Source of the DNA: Streptosporangiaceae bacterium
GTDB lineage: Bacteria > Actinomycetota > Actinomycetes > Streptosporangiales > Streptosporangiaceae
Reading direction: 5' to 3'
Assembly (NCBI GenBank): GCA_030039095.1
Contig: JASHQP010000340.1
Location: 1 to 26,776 of the forward strand
Length of the DNA: 26,776 bases
In this document: piece by piece, positions 16,122 to 24,012 of the stretch
Layout of the letters: each line of letters opens with the position of its first letter
Numbering within the stretch: position 1 is the first letter of the stretch
Translations under genes and position numbers: made by a program
Notes under the pieces: model-generated
Database searches by the model: none
Told to the model about the DNA's origin: nothing
The model's input: only the letters and a program-made list of their open reading frames with translations

Positions 16122-16484
16122 AAGGCCTCCGGCGCCAGCCGCCGTCACAGCACGGTCGACGAGCGCGTTGAGGTACAAGTCGGCGTTTCCGGTGGGATGC
16201 GGCTTGCCAGCGTTCGCCTGCGCAAGCTCACCGACCTGGATCGCAACCAGCCCGTGCACCCGCGCCTGGGTGCCGCATTGGTGTATACCACTCGGAGCAG
16301 AGAGATAGGGCCGATCAGCCCGGCTGGTATTCACGCCCTCGGACGAACCCAGGTCGCCGGTTATGCTGTGAACGGCGGCGTTGCGCCGCACGGTGGTGGA
16401 TCCCACTGACGTACCGCCATGCCGGTGACTACCGGATTGCCGAGTGGCCGATGGGTCCTGCTTCCCTGGAGAAGGGGGACTTGG

Positions 16485-16931
16485 ATGGTGGCTCTCTTCG
16501 ATGTCCGATGCTCGGTCGTGGTAGTGCACAGACACGCTGTCCTGCTTGTCCACCGGACGCATGATGGGCTGGATGACTGGGTGCTGCCCGGCGGAACCCC
16601 CCGCCAGGGCGAGAGCCTGATGGCGTGCGCTCGCCGTGAACTGTTCGAGGAAACCGGCGTGTCCGCAGATCCGTCCGAGGTGGCACTTGTTGCGGAGTCG
16701 ACGTCGCCCCGATCGGGCCGCCGGCTGCTGGACGTGGTCTTTCATGCCGCCGAGCCGGTGATCGGCCGGGAGCGATGCCAGGAACCGGGCATGAGACCGC
16801 AGTTCACCACGCGTGATCAGTTGCCGGGATTGACGCTTCATCCAAGGGTCGCCGGGCACCTGATCCGTTTGCTTGACCGTGGCTCCCACGGATATGCGCC
16901 TTACGTGAACACTCCCTCCGAGGTTCCCTGA
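16485..16931 (+). CDS. Nudix hydrolase
   Basis: A 148-aa Nudix-fold pyrophosphohydrolase. The Nudix box is complete: Gly37-x5-Glu43-x7-Arg51-Glu52-Leu-x-Glu55-Glu56-x-Gly58-Val (read from GGTPRQGESL and ARRELFEETGV). These glutamates bind the Mg2+ ions used to cut a nucleoside-diphosphate-linked substrate, which cannot be predicted here. ATG at 16485 has a ribosome site (AAGGGGGA) about 6 nt upstream; an ATG at 16419 in the same frame would add 22 residues of atypical sequence. It is the only + strand gene inside the MutS region, divergent from cassette 2 and convergent with the Cys-rich gene of operon 3. Confidence 0.9.
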   Translation: MVALFDVRCSVVVVHRHAVLLVHRTHDGLDDWVLPGGTPRQGESLMACARRELFEETGVSADPSEVALVAESTSPRSGRRLLDVVFHAAEPVIGRERCQEPGMRPQFTTRDQLPGLTLHPRVAGHLIRLLDRGSHGYAPYVNTPSEVP

Positions 16932-16971
16932 CAAGGGTCGTAGCGCCCACGGCCAACGGAAGGGCGGCGGG

Positions 16972-18255
16972 TCAGGCCTCTGGCTGCCGGCCCGACTGCC
17001 ATGCATGGGGGTCGCCGAATTGGCTCAGCGGACGCGGTGGACCGCCACCGTAGACTCTGCCGTCGAGGAGCGCCACCGCCCGCTGCCAGGGCGCCATCTC
17101 GCCGCCGAGTGCCTCGTCCCGGTGCGCCCACGTCCGCATCGGGGACGCGTGCTCGAGACCGGCCAGCACTGATTCCGTGCGGACGGCAGCCGTCCGCACG
17201 AAGGGAGTGGCGCCGCCCGGGTCGCGGCGGCGCAGCGCCAGCACGTGCCGCAGGCACAGCACGGGCTGGTGCCCAGGCACGCTCGCCGGGTGCCGAGCCT
17301 GAACATCCTGGCCCAGGATGTCGACGACCGGGCACGCCAGGCATTCGCCTTGTCCCTGACCGCCGCGCATCCAGCCATGCCGGGCGGTTCGCCTTCGGAA
17401 AGTGCTCCCCAGGCTCACCGCCGTCGTCAGGCTGACCAGCCATGCCTCGGCGTGCTCGCTCTCGATGCCGAGCAGCCGCGTCCCGGCGGAGTCGGTGCAC
17501 GCGTCGCGCAGGTGTGCCGGGCACAGGCCTGGCGACGCCTCGCCCGGCGCCAGGCCGGCTGCCGCGCACCGGGCCATTGCATCCCGTTCTCGCAGGCACG
17601 CTGTGTGGCAAGCCGCGCACACGCTTTCGGCAAGCGTGGCGGATGCAGCGGCGGGGAGCGAGGCGCGCAGTCGAGCGCGGACGTCCGCATCCGGGTCGTC
17701 TTCCCCGGCGAGCACCGCGAGAGGCAGCGGTCCGGCGGGCCGGCGGGAGAGCATGTCCTCTGCCAGCCAGGCGGCCAGCTTGCGCCCGGCACGCGGCGCG
17801 GCGGCGCGCAGGTGCGGCAAGCACAAGCCGTGGCTGTCGCGATAGCGGTCGCGGATATCCACCTCGCCCAGGCCTGCCAGAAGCGTCTCCAGCGCCCGAT
17901 CGCCCGCCTCGGCGTCGCGGGCGCACGGCAGGCAGGGCCCCGAGGGCGGCATCCCGCCAGCCAGGAACCGGGCTGCCGCCCGGAGCAGGTACGTGTACAG
18001 GGCGGTCATCCTGCCGGCGGCACCCGGCTGACCAAGCATTCCCCTGGTGTGCCGCGGGCAGAAGCCGAGCGACCGGCATATTCGGGTGATCATGTCCGCG
18101 TCGGCGTGTGACTCGAGCGCGAACCAGCCGAGAAACCGGTCGTTCGCCTCGGTGACGTAGCGGCACACCGGACAGCCATCCGGGCGCATCAGGTCCTCGG
18201 CACCGAACAGTGCGAGGTGCGACGGGCCGGGCGGCTGGGGGGTGGCGCTCGGCAC
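16972..18255 (-). CDS. Protein with four CxxC...CxxH modules, distal gene of operon 3
   Basis: A 427-aa protein with a four-fold repeat of a probable metal-binding module. Ligand sets are Cys28/31 with Cys66/His69, Cys108/111 with Cys145/His148, Cys213/216 with Cys245/His248, and Cys305/308 with Cys334/His337. Each runs as CxxC, a helical stretch of 25-34 residues, then (L/F)C-P/L-x-H. The layout suggests structural zinc and recalls DUF6062-type proteins, but no catalytic motif is visible. GTG at 18255 lies 5 nt after the MutS-A3 stop, on the same strand, so it is very probably co-transcribed with cassette 3; a ribosome site is not evident. Membrane segments and a signal peptide are absent. 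It may be a scaffold or nucleic-acid/protein-binding partner of the MutS-like pair (inference). Confidence 0.75.
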   Translation of the reverse strand: MPSATPQPPGPSHLALFGAEDLMRPDGCPVCRYVTEANDRFLGWFALESHADADMITRICRSLGFCPRHTRGMLGQPGAAGRMTALYTYLLRAAARFLAGGMPPSGPCLPCARDAEAGDRALETLLAGLGEVDIRDRYRDSHGLCLPHLRAAAPRAGRKLAAWLAEDMLSRRPAGPLPLAVLAGEDDPDADVRARLRASLPAAASATLAESVCAACHTACLRERDAMARCAAAGLAPGEASPGLCPAHLRDACTDSAGTRLLGIESEHAEAWLVSLTTAVSLGSTFRRRTARHGWMRGGQGQGECLACPVVDILGQDVQARHPASVPGHQPVLCLRHVLALRRRDPGGATPFVRTAAVRTESVLAGLEHASPMRTWAHRDEALGGEMAPWQRAVALLDGRVYGGGPPRPLSQFGDPHAWQSGRQPEA

Positions 18256-18260
18256 GATAT

Positions 18261-19820
18261 TCAGATCCCGTTCGCTGACTGGGTGGCTGCCGCGGCCGTG
18301 ATGCCGGGCCGGTCCTCGTCCAGCCATCCGCCGAGCTGGTAGTAAAGGTCTTCCCCGAAGCTGGTCGGCAGCGGCTCTTTCACGGCGAGCTTGTAGGTGC
18401 GGCGTCCGTCGGGCTGGCGTTCGGCTCTGAGGAAGAGGGTGGAGTCCGGCTGCTCGCGCCGGAACCGGTCGGCGAACTCGAACCGGTGGGTGACGAAGAA
18501 AACCGTGGTCTGCGCTTCCAGCAACGCGCGGACGATCTGGTGGCCGATCTCGGATCCCTCACGCTCGTTGGTCCCGGCGAAGGACTCGTTGAACAGCATC
18601 AGGCAGTGCGGCCCGATCTCATCGGCGATCGTGCTCATGCGCCGGAGTTCTTCGTCGAGCCGCCCGCTGCTCATGCTGGGATCTTCCTCACGGATGAAGT
18701 GCGTGAAGATCCCGCGGCTGACGTTTGCCTGGTAGGACTCGGCGGTGACGAACAACCCGCACTGCATCATGAGCTGGGCCAAGCCCACGCTGCGCAGGAA
18801 AGTGGACTTCCCGCCCGAGTTGGCCCCGGTGATGATGAACAGCGATTTCCCGTCGCCCTCGACGTCGTTGCCCACGACCGTGCCTTCCGACCGCAGTGCG
18901 AGGCAGGGATCGCGCAGGTCGGTGCACGCGAGCTTCGGTGGTGACTCCGGCTGTGGCGAGGGGACCGCCACCGGCACTGCCTTGGCAGCCAGCCGCTCGG
19001 CGAGGTTGAGGCAGCCCACGTAGAAGCCCAGCTCCGCCCGCAGCATGGTGAAGTAGCTTCCGATGTGGTCTGCGGACTGGGCGGCCGCGTTGGCGACCAG
19101 GTTGAGCCCCCGGCTGGCGAGGTCCTCCAGGATCCGGCCTCCGGACTCGTCGCGAGGCGGGATCGTGAAGGAGTAAGAAGCACGTGGGCCGATGCCCAGC
19201 CTTTCCCTCCACCACGGTCGCGTGTCCCGGGGATCGCGGAGGACGAAGTTGATCCCGCTGTTGTCCCACCCGAGCTCGGCGCTGATGAGCTCGCCCGAAC
19301 GAAAGCGCAGCTGTTTCAGGTGGCGGCCGATCTCGTCGAAGTACTCGTCGTCCAGCTCCCGCTGCAGCGTGGCACAGAGCGTCCGCATCCCGTCGGAGCT
19401 GAACTTCTCGCCGTGATCGTCCACCAGCCGCCGGAGCTGCCCGAGGCGAGCCACGTAAGCCTCGAGGTGGCCGACCGCACCCCAGAGGTTGGACGACGGG
19501 CTCTGGTACGAGCCGCCGTAACTTCCGAAGATGCCTCGCTTGTCCTCCAGCGCAGCCACCGCCACGGCGTACATCTGCCGGATGACGTCAGGCTCGGCGA
19601 GGCAGTCGGCAAGGACCCGCTGCCGGTAGCGGATGGCCTCCGGGTCGGTCAGAGAGGCGAGCACAACCCTCCTGGACACGTCAAGAAGCAGCCGGTCACC
19701 GGCGGCCATCGCGTGGAGCAGCGTGGTCAGTTCAAGGTCCTGGATCAGATCCTCGTGCCCGGGAGGCAGGTCCGCGCCGAAGTCGAAGTCCTGGGCCCGG
19801 TGGAGAAGATAAACCTTCAC
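18261..19820 (-). CDS. MutS-like ATPase, type A, cassette 3
   Basis: A 519-aa A-type paralogue starting MKVYLLHRAQDFDFG. It has Walker A TGANSGGKST, the signature GRLDEELRRMSTIAD, Walker B-like LMLFNESFAGT and the switch VTHRFEFAD with the Thr-His kept. The tail is PTSFGEDLYYQLGG followed by an Ala-rich end. It is the most divergent of the three A proteins by eye (Ser for Gln in Walker A, LLHAMAAGDRLLL instead of GAM.GGD.F). The start is GTG and overlaps the B3 stop by 4 nt (GTGA). Like its paralogues it carries only the core/lever-like and ATPase parts of MutS. Confidence 0.9.
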   Translation of the reverse strand: MKVYLLHRAQDFDFGADLPPGHEDLIQDLELTTLLHAMAAGDRLLLDVSRRVVLASLTDPEAIRYRQRVLADCLAEPDVIRQMYAVAVAALEDKRGIFGSYGGSYQSPSSNLWGAVGHLEAYVARLGQLRRLVDDHGEKFSSDGMRTLCATLQRELDDEYFDEIGRHLKQLRFRSGELISAELGWDNSGINFVLRDPRDTRPWWRERLGIGPRASYSFTIPPRDESGGRILEDLASRGLNLVANAAAQSADHIGSYFTMLRAELGFYVGCLNLAERLAAKAVPVAVPSPQPESPPKLACTDLRDPCLALRSEGTVVGNDVEGDGKSLFIITGANSGGKSTFLRSVGLAQLMMQCGLFVTAESYQANVSRGIFTHFIREEDPSMSSGRLDEELRRMSTIADEIGPHCLMLFNESFAGTNEREGSEIGHQIVRALLEAQTTVFFVTHRFEFADRFRREQPDSTLFLRAERQPDGRRTYKLAVKEPLPTSFGEDLYYQLGGWLDEDRPGITAAAATQSANGI

Positions 19821-21418
19821 GACGCGACCCGCCCGCGCAGCCGCTCGTAGGTGAGACCGTATTTCTCGGCGATCGCCAGCGCGTAGGCCAAGCCGTCCGC
19901 TGGCTTCCTCACTACCTTGTAGGTGCGCTCCGCTGGGTTCTCCGGCACGATCGTGCTCATCATGCTGACGACGGAGTCCCCCATCGACGCCAGCTCATCC
20001 ACGAACGTGACGTAGACGCAGAGCGCGTCGAGTTGCATGACCCTCGTCATCAGCTTGGATCCCAGGAACCGGGCGTCGTGCAGGGTCGTGGAGCTGAAGA
20101 TCTCGTTCATGATCACGATGCTCGCGGAAGTGGCCTGACGCAGGATGTCGCCGATCCGCACCAGGTCGTCCTCGAGCTTGCCGCTCATCTTGGTCAGATC
20201 CTCTTCCCTGGCAAAATGAGTAAAGAGCTGGTCGAAGAGGAACAGGCGAGCCGAGCTCCCCGGCACCGGGCAGCCTGCGCTGCCCAGGTAGTGGATCTGC
20301 CCGAAGGTCCGGGCAAAGGTTGTCTTGCCCCCCTGGTTGGGCCCGGTCACGACGAAGATTCGCTCGCGGCCCCGCAGGTGGAACTCGTTGGTGACCGCCG
20401 GCTTGCCGTCGGCGACGAGCTTGTCCGCCAAGGCCATGTCGAAGCTGTCAACGGCCAGCACCTCCTTCGAGTCGGCAGAGACCTCGGGATAGCAAAAATG
20501 CAGCCCGGCGGAGCGAAGGGGCGCGATGTGGTCAAGGTATGCGATGAAAAACTGGAGTTCTTGGTCGGCGTGCCGGACTCCGTCATCCAAGAACGCGGCA
20601 TGCCGACCGCAATAGTCGCCCAGGGCCGCGAATTCCGCCGGGAACAGCCGGGCTACAAGATCAACAATCTGAGCGGCAACGTGGTTCATCCCGGGCCACA
20701 TTCGGTAGCGCACCCGATAGTCCGCGACCGCGCCCTGCTTGAAGCGCTCGAAGGTCTGGAGCACTTCGGCGCTGTAGTCGGCTTCGTCATGGTAACGGCT
20801 CACGTCGACCCGGCTGCCTCGGATGCGAGTGCAGTAACGGATGCCCCCGAGGGCCTCCTTGCAGTTCCGGGTCTCGCTCGCGAGCGCGGTGAAGCCAGGC
20901 GAGGACACGTAGGAAGCCAGATAGTCGCGAAATGCCAGCAGGCCACGAGAACTGATCTGCGCCGAGGCAAGCTGCCCGGCGAGAGACTGCACGGCGTCGC
21001 AGTAGATGGACGCTGCGTCCAGGAACCAGCCTTCCCTGTGGTAGCGGTGCTGGATTTTAGCCAGCTGATCGAGATGGATCCGCACCTTGCTCATGAGATT
21101 GGCGAAATCCGAGATATGGCTGAACAGCAGGGGATCCTCGAGGTCCTGAAAGATCTCCTGGCGGTAGCGCACGGTTTCGGCGTCGCGAAGATGGCCATAC
21201 ATAACCGCGGTGATCAGCTCGCGCTGCTCGCGCTTGTCGGCGATGGCCTCCACGACCTGGTCGAGGTTCAGGTCCCGCGCGAAGGAGCGATCTTGTTCGT
21301 TCACCCGCTGCCCGGGATCCTGCCCGCAGCGATGGGCCTCTGCCGCCTGTTCGAACAACAAGCAGGGGCGGGCGCGCCGGTCGCCCCCCGGCTCTGACTC
21401 CTGTGCTCGCGGCGCCAT
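19817..21418 (-). CDS. MutS-like ATPase, type B, cassette 3
   Basis: A 533-aa B-type paralogue. After a distinct, charged N-terminal stretch of about 45 residues it shows FARDLNLDQVVEAI and RYRQEIFQDL, as in the other B proteins. The ATPase part has Walker A TGPNQGGKTTFARTFGQ, MSGKLEDDLVRIGDIL, Walker B-like VIMNEIFSST and VTFVDELASMG where MutS has Thr-His. The end GLAYALAIAEKYGLTYERL matches the MutS tail. ATG at 21418 has a strong ribosome site (AGGAGGG, 6-8 nt upstream). It is the first gene of operon 3, about 85 nt after the predicted transcript start. Confidence 0.9.
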   Translation of the reverse strand: MAPRAQESEPGGDRRARPCLLFEQAAEAHRCGQDPGQRVNEQDRSFARDLNLDQVVEAIADKREQRELITAVMYGHLRDAETVRYRQEIFQDLEDPLLFSHISDFANLMSKVRIHLDQLAKIQHRYHREGWFLDAASIYCDAVQSLAGQLASAQISSRGLLAFRDYLASYVSSPGFTALASETRNCKEALGGIRYCTRIRGSRVDVSRYHDEADYSAEVLQTFERFKQGAVADYRVRYRMWPGMNHVAAQIVDLVARLFPAEFAALGDYCGRHAAFLDDGVRHADQELQFFIAYLDHIAPLRSAGLHFCYPEVSADSKEVLAVDSFDMALADKLVADGKPAVTNEFHLRGRERIFVVTGPNQGGKTTFARTFGQIHYLGSAGCPVPGSSARLFLFDQLFTHFAREEDLTKMSGKLEDDLVRIGDILRQATSASIVIMNEIFSSTTLHDARFLGSKLMTRVMQLDALCVYVTFVDELASMGDSVVSMMSTIVPENPAERTYKVVRKPADGLAYALAIAEKYGLTYERLRGRVAS

Positions 21419-21460
21419 GGCGTGCCCTCCTGCGTACCGGTTGTCAGCCAGTCAGCAGGA

Positions 21461-21537
21461 GCCATCAGCCACTATGGCAAACCCGGCGAGCTCCATCGCC
21501 ATCACCCCAACTCTATCGTTCCCCGCCGTGGCCTCAA
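21461..21537 (-). promoter_or_regulatory. Promoter P3 and conserved leader of MutS cassette 3
   Basis: On the - strand TTGAGG (21537-21532), a 16-bp spacer and TAGAGT (21515-21510) form a promoter; transcription should start near 21503. The stretch 21515-21461 aligns with 16084-16029 before cassette 2 and ends in the same 18-mer with one change (plus-strand GCCATCAGCCACTATGGC, 21461-21478). In this copy the ends GCCAT/ATGGC can pair as a small hairpin. Confidence 0.65.
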
Positions 21538-21559
21538 TCCTCGTCCCGCTCATGAGGCC
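21530..21559. promoter_or_regulatory. 7-bp inverted repeat spanning the P3 -35 box
   Basis: GGCCTCA (21530-21536) and TGAGGCC (21553-21559) are separated by 16 bp. The left arm overlaps the proposed -35 box. The arms are unlike those at P2, so a shared regulator would need to read something other than these arms. Confidence 0.35.
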
Positions 21560-21814
21560 GTGGCGATGCGCGTGCTCACGCCGGCGCGTTCACTACGGAG
21601 CAATCGGGCTCGCCAACGAAATCAGCGGCTTCGACAGCCAGGTGAGCTCGTCCATCGGCGGTGCCCAGCCGGAACTGCAGTTAGCCTGGCTGCTGTCGCC
21701 ATGGCCACGGCTACGGCTGCCGGGATCCCGTGCTGGCTTGGTCGATCACGGTAAACAATCACATCTGGCGAGTCCTGGTGGCATTCTCGCGGCATCGTCT
21801 GACAGTCTGGCGCC

Positions 21815-22372
21815 ATGGCCAGCAGCCCTGCCAGGCGGCTGATCCTGCTGCGACACGCGAAATCCGCCTGGCCCGATGACGTCCCTGATCATGAGAGGCC
21901 GCTAGCGCCTCGTGGCCGCCGTGATGCTCCGGGCGCAGGTCGCTGGCTGCGGAAGTCTGATCACGTGCCAGATCTTGTGCTGTGCTCGACGGCCCGACGC
22001 ACTCGCGAGACCTGGCAGCTTGCCGAGGAGACCCTTGGGGCTCAGCCCCAGACTGTTTTCGAGGAGCAGGTCTACGATGCCTCCGTCGTGGGCCTGCTCG
22101 ATCTGGTTCGCCAGACGTCAGCAGGCGTTCATACTCTGCTGGTCGTGGGCCACGATCCGGCGATGCGGGGCCTGACCCTGGAACTGGCCGGCGCCCCGTT
22201 CGATGATGCTGAGGCGCAGGCGCTCGCCCGGGTGCGCGTCAAGTACCCGACTGCCGCGATTGCGGTGCTCTCGTTCTCTCGGGAGTGGCCGGAGCTGGGC
22301 GTCGGCGAGGCCCGGCTGGCCGAGTTCGTGGTACCCGACGACTTCCACGCTGGGCACGGCAAGCGAGTCTGA
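21815..22372 (+). CDS. sixA: SixA-like histidine phosphatase family protein
   Basis: A 185-aa member of the short histidine-phosphatase branch. The phosphate-accepting motif LLRHAKS is at Arg13-His14, with STARRTRET (Arg61) and the second catalytic histidine in VVGHDPAM (His113). SixA enzymes remove phosphate from histidines of phosphorelay proteins; actinobacterial relatives are of mostly unknown target, so phosphohistidine as substrate is a family inference. ATG at 21815 has no strong ribosome site, but the RHA motif falls close to the N-terminus as expected. It is transcribed away from MutS operon 3 and has no co-directional partner within 460 bp. Confidence 0.86.
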   Translation: MASSPARRLILLRHAKSAWPDDVPDHERPLAPRGRRDAPGAGRWLRKSDHVPDLVLCSTARRTRETWQLAEETLGAQPQTVFEEQVYDASVVGLLDLVRQTSAGVHTLLVVGHDPAMRGLTLELAGAPFDDAEAQALARVRVKYPTAAIAVLSFSREWPELGVGEARLAEFVVPDDFHAGHGKRV

Positions 22373-22836
22373 CAGCTTGTTCGGGGAAGCGAACCGGCTG
22401 CGTCGGGACCGTGGCGGAGATCCGTCGGTGACCTGCGGTTTCATCTGCCCGTCACAGTCATCGGTCGAGGTAGCGCGACCTAGGTAACGGATTGGGGCGA
22501 CACGGGTCCCAACTGATCGAAAATCGCGGCGCCGGTGGCGTCGAAGTAATAATGTGCTGGCGTGCACCTGGCTCGCTCGTCAGTTCGCGCGTCACGGGAC
22601 ACTCTGGCATGGCTCGGCCTCGTCTGGTGTCGGCGCCCGCTCCGTGACCCGATCGAGGTCGTACAACCGTTGACCGATTGAGCAGCGCTCGGTGGCCATT
22701 GGGTCGCAGCCCGTTATCGCGAGGCCAACTACCGGGCGGAATCCGAGGACAGATGCGGCTGGGCAGGCTGGTTTCGTTTAACCCGCGATACGGTGCGTAC
22801 TACAGATCCCACGGCGCGAGTTCTGCCGAGATAGCA
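22373..22836. other. Intergenic region upstream of the DUF397 gene
   Basis: 464 bp with no supported gene. An open frame runs into the DUF397 gene from 22678, but its N-terminal part is unlike the family. I see no RNA gene, tandem repeat or strong terminator after the SixA-like gene. Confidence 0.55.
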
Positions 22837-23028
22837 ATGGCTTCGTGGTATAAGAGTTCCGCGTCCAGCTATAACGGAAATTGTGTAGAGGTTTCGCATC
22901 TTCGCGATGGTCGCGTCGCTGTCCGGGATACTAAAGACAGGTCGTCCGGCCCGGCCCTCATCTTTACTCGGCCGGAGTGGGATGCGTTTCTGGCGGGCGC
23001 CAAGAACGGCGAGTTCGACTGTGCCTGA
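22837..23028 (+). CDS. DUF397 small protein
   Basis: A 63-aa protein with the DUF397 pattern: WYKSSASSYNGNCVEVS, then VAVRDTKDRS and a closing FTRPEWDAFLAGAKNGEFD. In actinomycetes these proteins are encoded next to XRE/DUF5753 regulators, and some such pairs behave like regulator-antagonist or toxin-antitoxin-like modules. The ATG at 22837 gives the usual family length; ATG 22753 would add 28 residues not typical of the family. Base use (AT-richer codons) differs from neighbours, which is common for this family. Its stop lies 19 bp from the stop of the regulator gene, convergent rather than in the usual tandem order. Confidence 0.88.
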   Translation: MASWYKSSASSYNGNCVEVSHLRDGRVAVRDTKDRSSGPALIFTRPEWDAFLAGAKNGEFDCA

Positions 23029-23047
23029 CCCCGTTGCCGCGCGCCGG

Positions 23048-23917
23048 TCAGGCCCACTCTTCCGCCGCGGCCCTGACTAGCTCGCGAGACTCCTCCAGAC
23101 CCAGCGAGGCCTTTTCGAGGGCTCGGAATGCCACACCGTACTTGAAGGTCTCGTCTTGATCCTCGACCTGATCCGTTCCGGTCAAGTGCTCAAATGTGAC
23201 AATGTCACTGAGCGGAACGTCATGAAGCTGAGGGAATTTTACATAGGTGAATGCCCCGGTTGTCACCGGAGGATCATTCTTCAGCGGAAGAACCCGCACT
23301 CTTAGGTTGGGCAGGCGCGAGATCTCGACGATGTGCTCGAGCTGCGCCCGCATGACCGAAGGTTCTCCTAGCCTGCGGTGCAGGACTGACTCGTCCATCA
23401 CGATGGACAGCTGCAGCGGCGGCTCCCGCTGCAGAACCTGCTGGCGCAGGCGCCGGGCCTCCACCCGGCGTTCGACTTCACTCGGCGGCACGGTGAACAT
23501 GGAGTTCCAGCCGAGCATCACCGCCCGCGCGTAGTCCTCTGTCTGCAGCAGCCCGGGAACGATCTGCGGTTCCCAGTTCCACACGGATTCGGCCTCGGCT
23601 TCGACGTCGAGGAACTCGGCGTGTTCCTCGGGCAGGCGGGCGCTGATCGCCTTGAGCCTGCCCGAGGGCTGTGCTTCCTCGGCAAGTGCCAGCAGTTCCT
23701 CGCGACGCTTCGGGTCGACTCGGTAGAGGTCGAGGAGACGCCGCAGGTCTGTGCGCTTGACGCCGCTCTGGCCGCGCTCGAGCCTGCTGACCTTCGAGGT
23801 AGACCATTCGAGGCGGCGCGCCACTTCCTCGCCGATGAAACCGGCACGCTCGCGAAGCCGGCGCAGTTCGGCGGCCAGCCGCCGGCGACGGACGTTCGGG
23901 CTGCCGTAACCGGTCAC
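23048..23917 (-). CDS. XRE-family regulator with DUF5753 domain
   Basis: A 289-aa DNA-binding protein. Residues about 15-65 form an XRE helix-turn-helix (LRRLRERAGF, EEVARRLEWSTSKVSRLERG), and residues about 95-280 match the DUF5753 domain (EAESVWNWEPQIVPGLLQTEDYARA, shown here as two parts ESVWNWEPQIVPGL and LQTEDYARA; also MDESVLHRRLG and FEHLTGTDQVED). Such proteins (WhiJ/Scr1-like) often pair with DUF397 proteins, which are thought to relieve or modulate DNA binding. GTG at 23917 has AAGGAG 8-9 nt upstream. A tandem GATCCC pair lies just upstream and could be its own operator. Confidence 0.9.
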   Translation of the reverse strand: MTGYGSPNVRRRRLAAELRRLRERAGFIGEEVARRLEWSTSKVSRLERGQSGVKRTDLRRLLDLYRVDPKRREELLALAEEAQPSGRLKAISARLPEEHAEFLDVEAEAESVWNWEPQIVPGLLQTEDYARAVMLGWNSMFTVPPSEVERRVEARRLRQQVLQREPPLQLSIVMDESVLHRRLGEPSVMRAQLEHIVEISRLPNLRVRVLPLKNDPPVTTGAFTYVKFPQLHDVPLSDIVTFEHLTGTDQVEDQDETFKYGVAFRALEKASLGLEESRELVRAAAEEWA

Positions 23918-23933
23918 CCGCTCGGCTCCTTTT

Positions 23934-23947
23934 GGGATCTAGGGATC
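23934..23947. promoter_or_regulatory. Possible operator: tandem GGGATC repeat
   Basis: GGGATC-TA-GGGATC lies 17-30 bp upstream of the regulator's GTG start, next to its ribosome site. The 8-bp spacing of two identical hexamers suggests protein binding. Autoregulation by the adjacent XRE protein is an inference. Confidence 0.35.
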
Positions 23948-24012
23948 CCAGCCCACTGTGACTCGGTATGAGCCTAGAGGCGGAAGAGGTGTCTCGAGAA
24001 GGCCGTTGGGAG

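Larger units (their letters stand above)
15936..16484. other. Intergenic region between MutS-B2 and the Nudix gene
   Basis: This 549-bp divergent intergenic stretch holds the leader and promoter P2 of operon 2 (15936-16108) and a perfect 8-bp inverted repeat (16100-16121). From 16122 to 16484 I see open frames on both strands without ribosome sites or recognisable motifs, and no tRNA, repeat or insertion-sequence end. The Nudix promoter should lie here, but no -35/-10 pair stands out. Confidence 0.6.
21419..21814. other. Divergent intergenic region with promoter P3
   Basis: This 396-bp stretch separates MutS-B3 from the SixA-like gene. It contains the leader and promoter P3 of operon 3 on the - strand (21461-21537) and an inverted repeat around its -35 box (21530-21559). 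The part from 21560 to 21814 shows no gene, repeat or clear promoter, although the + strand gene must be expressed from here. Confidence 0.6.

Noticed and set aside
16920..16980. Inverted repeat across the Nudix and Cys-rich gene stops (GAGG..CCTGAC / GTCAGGCCTC)
   Set aside because: The loop is about 38 nt, the stem is interrupted by a bulge and there is no T-run; not convincing as a bidirectional terminator.
16113..17006. Minus-strand open frame opposite the Nudix gene
   Set aside because: The + strand Nudix box is complete and well placed; the antisense product shows no family motif or ribosome site.
6232..21418. Classical MutS mismatch-repair genes
   Set aside because: No domain I Phe-x-Glu motif or connector, about 510-540 aa instead of about 850, and six copies; the label would mislead on function.
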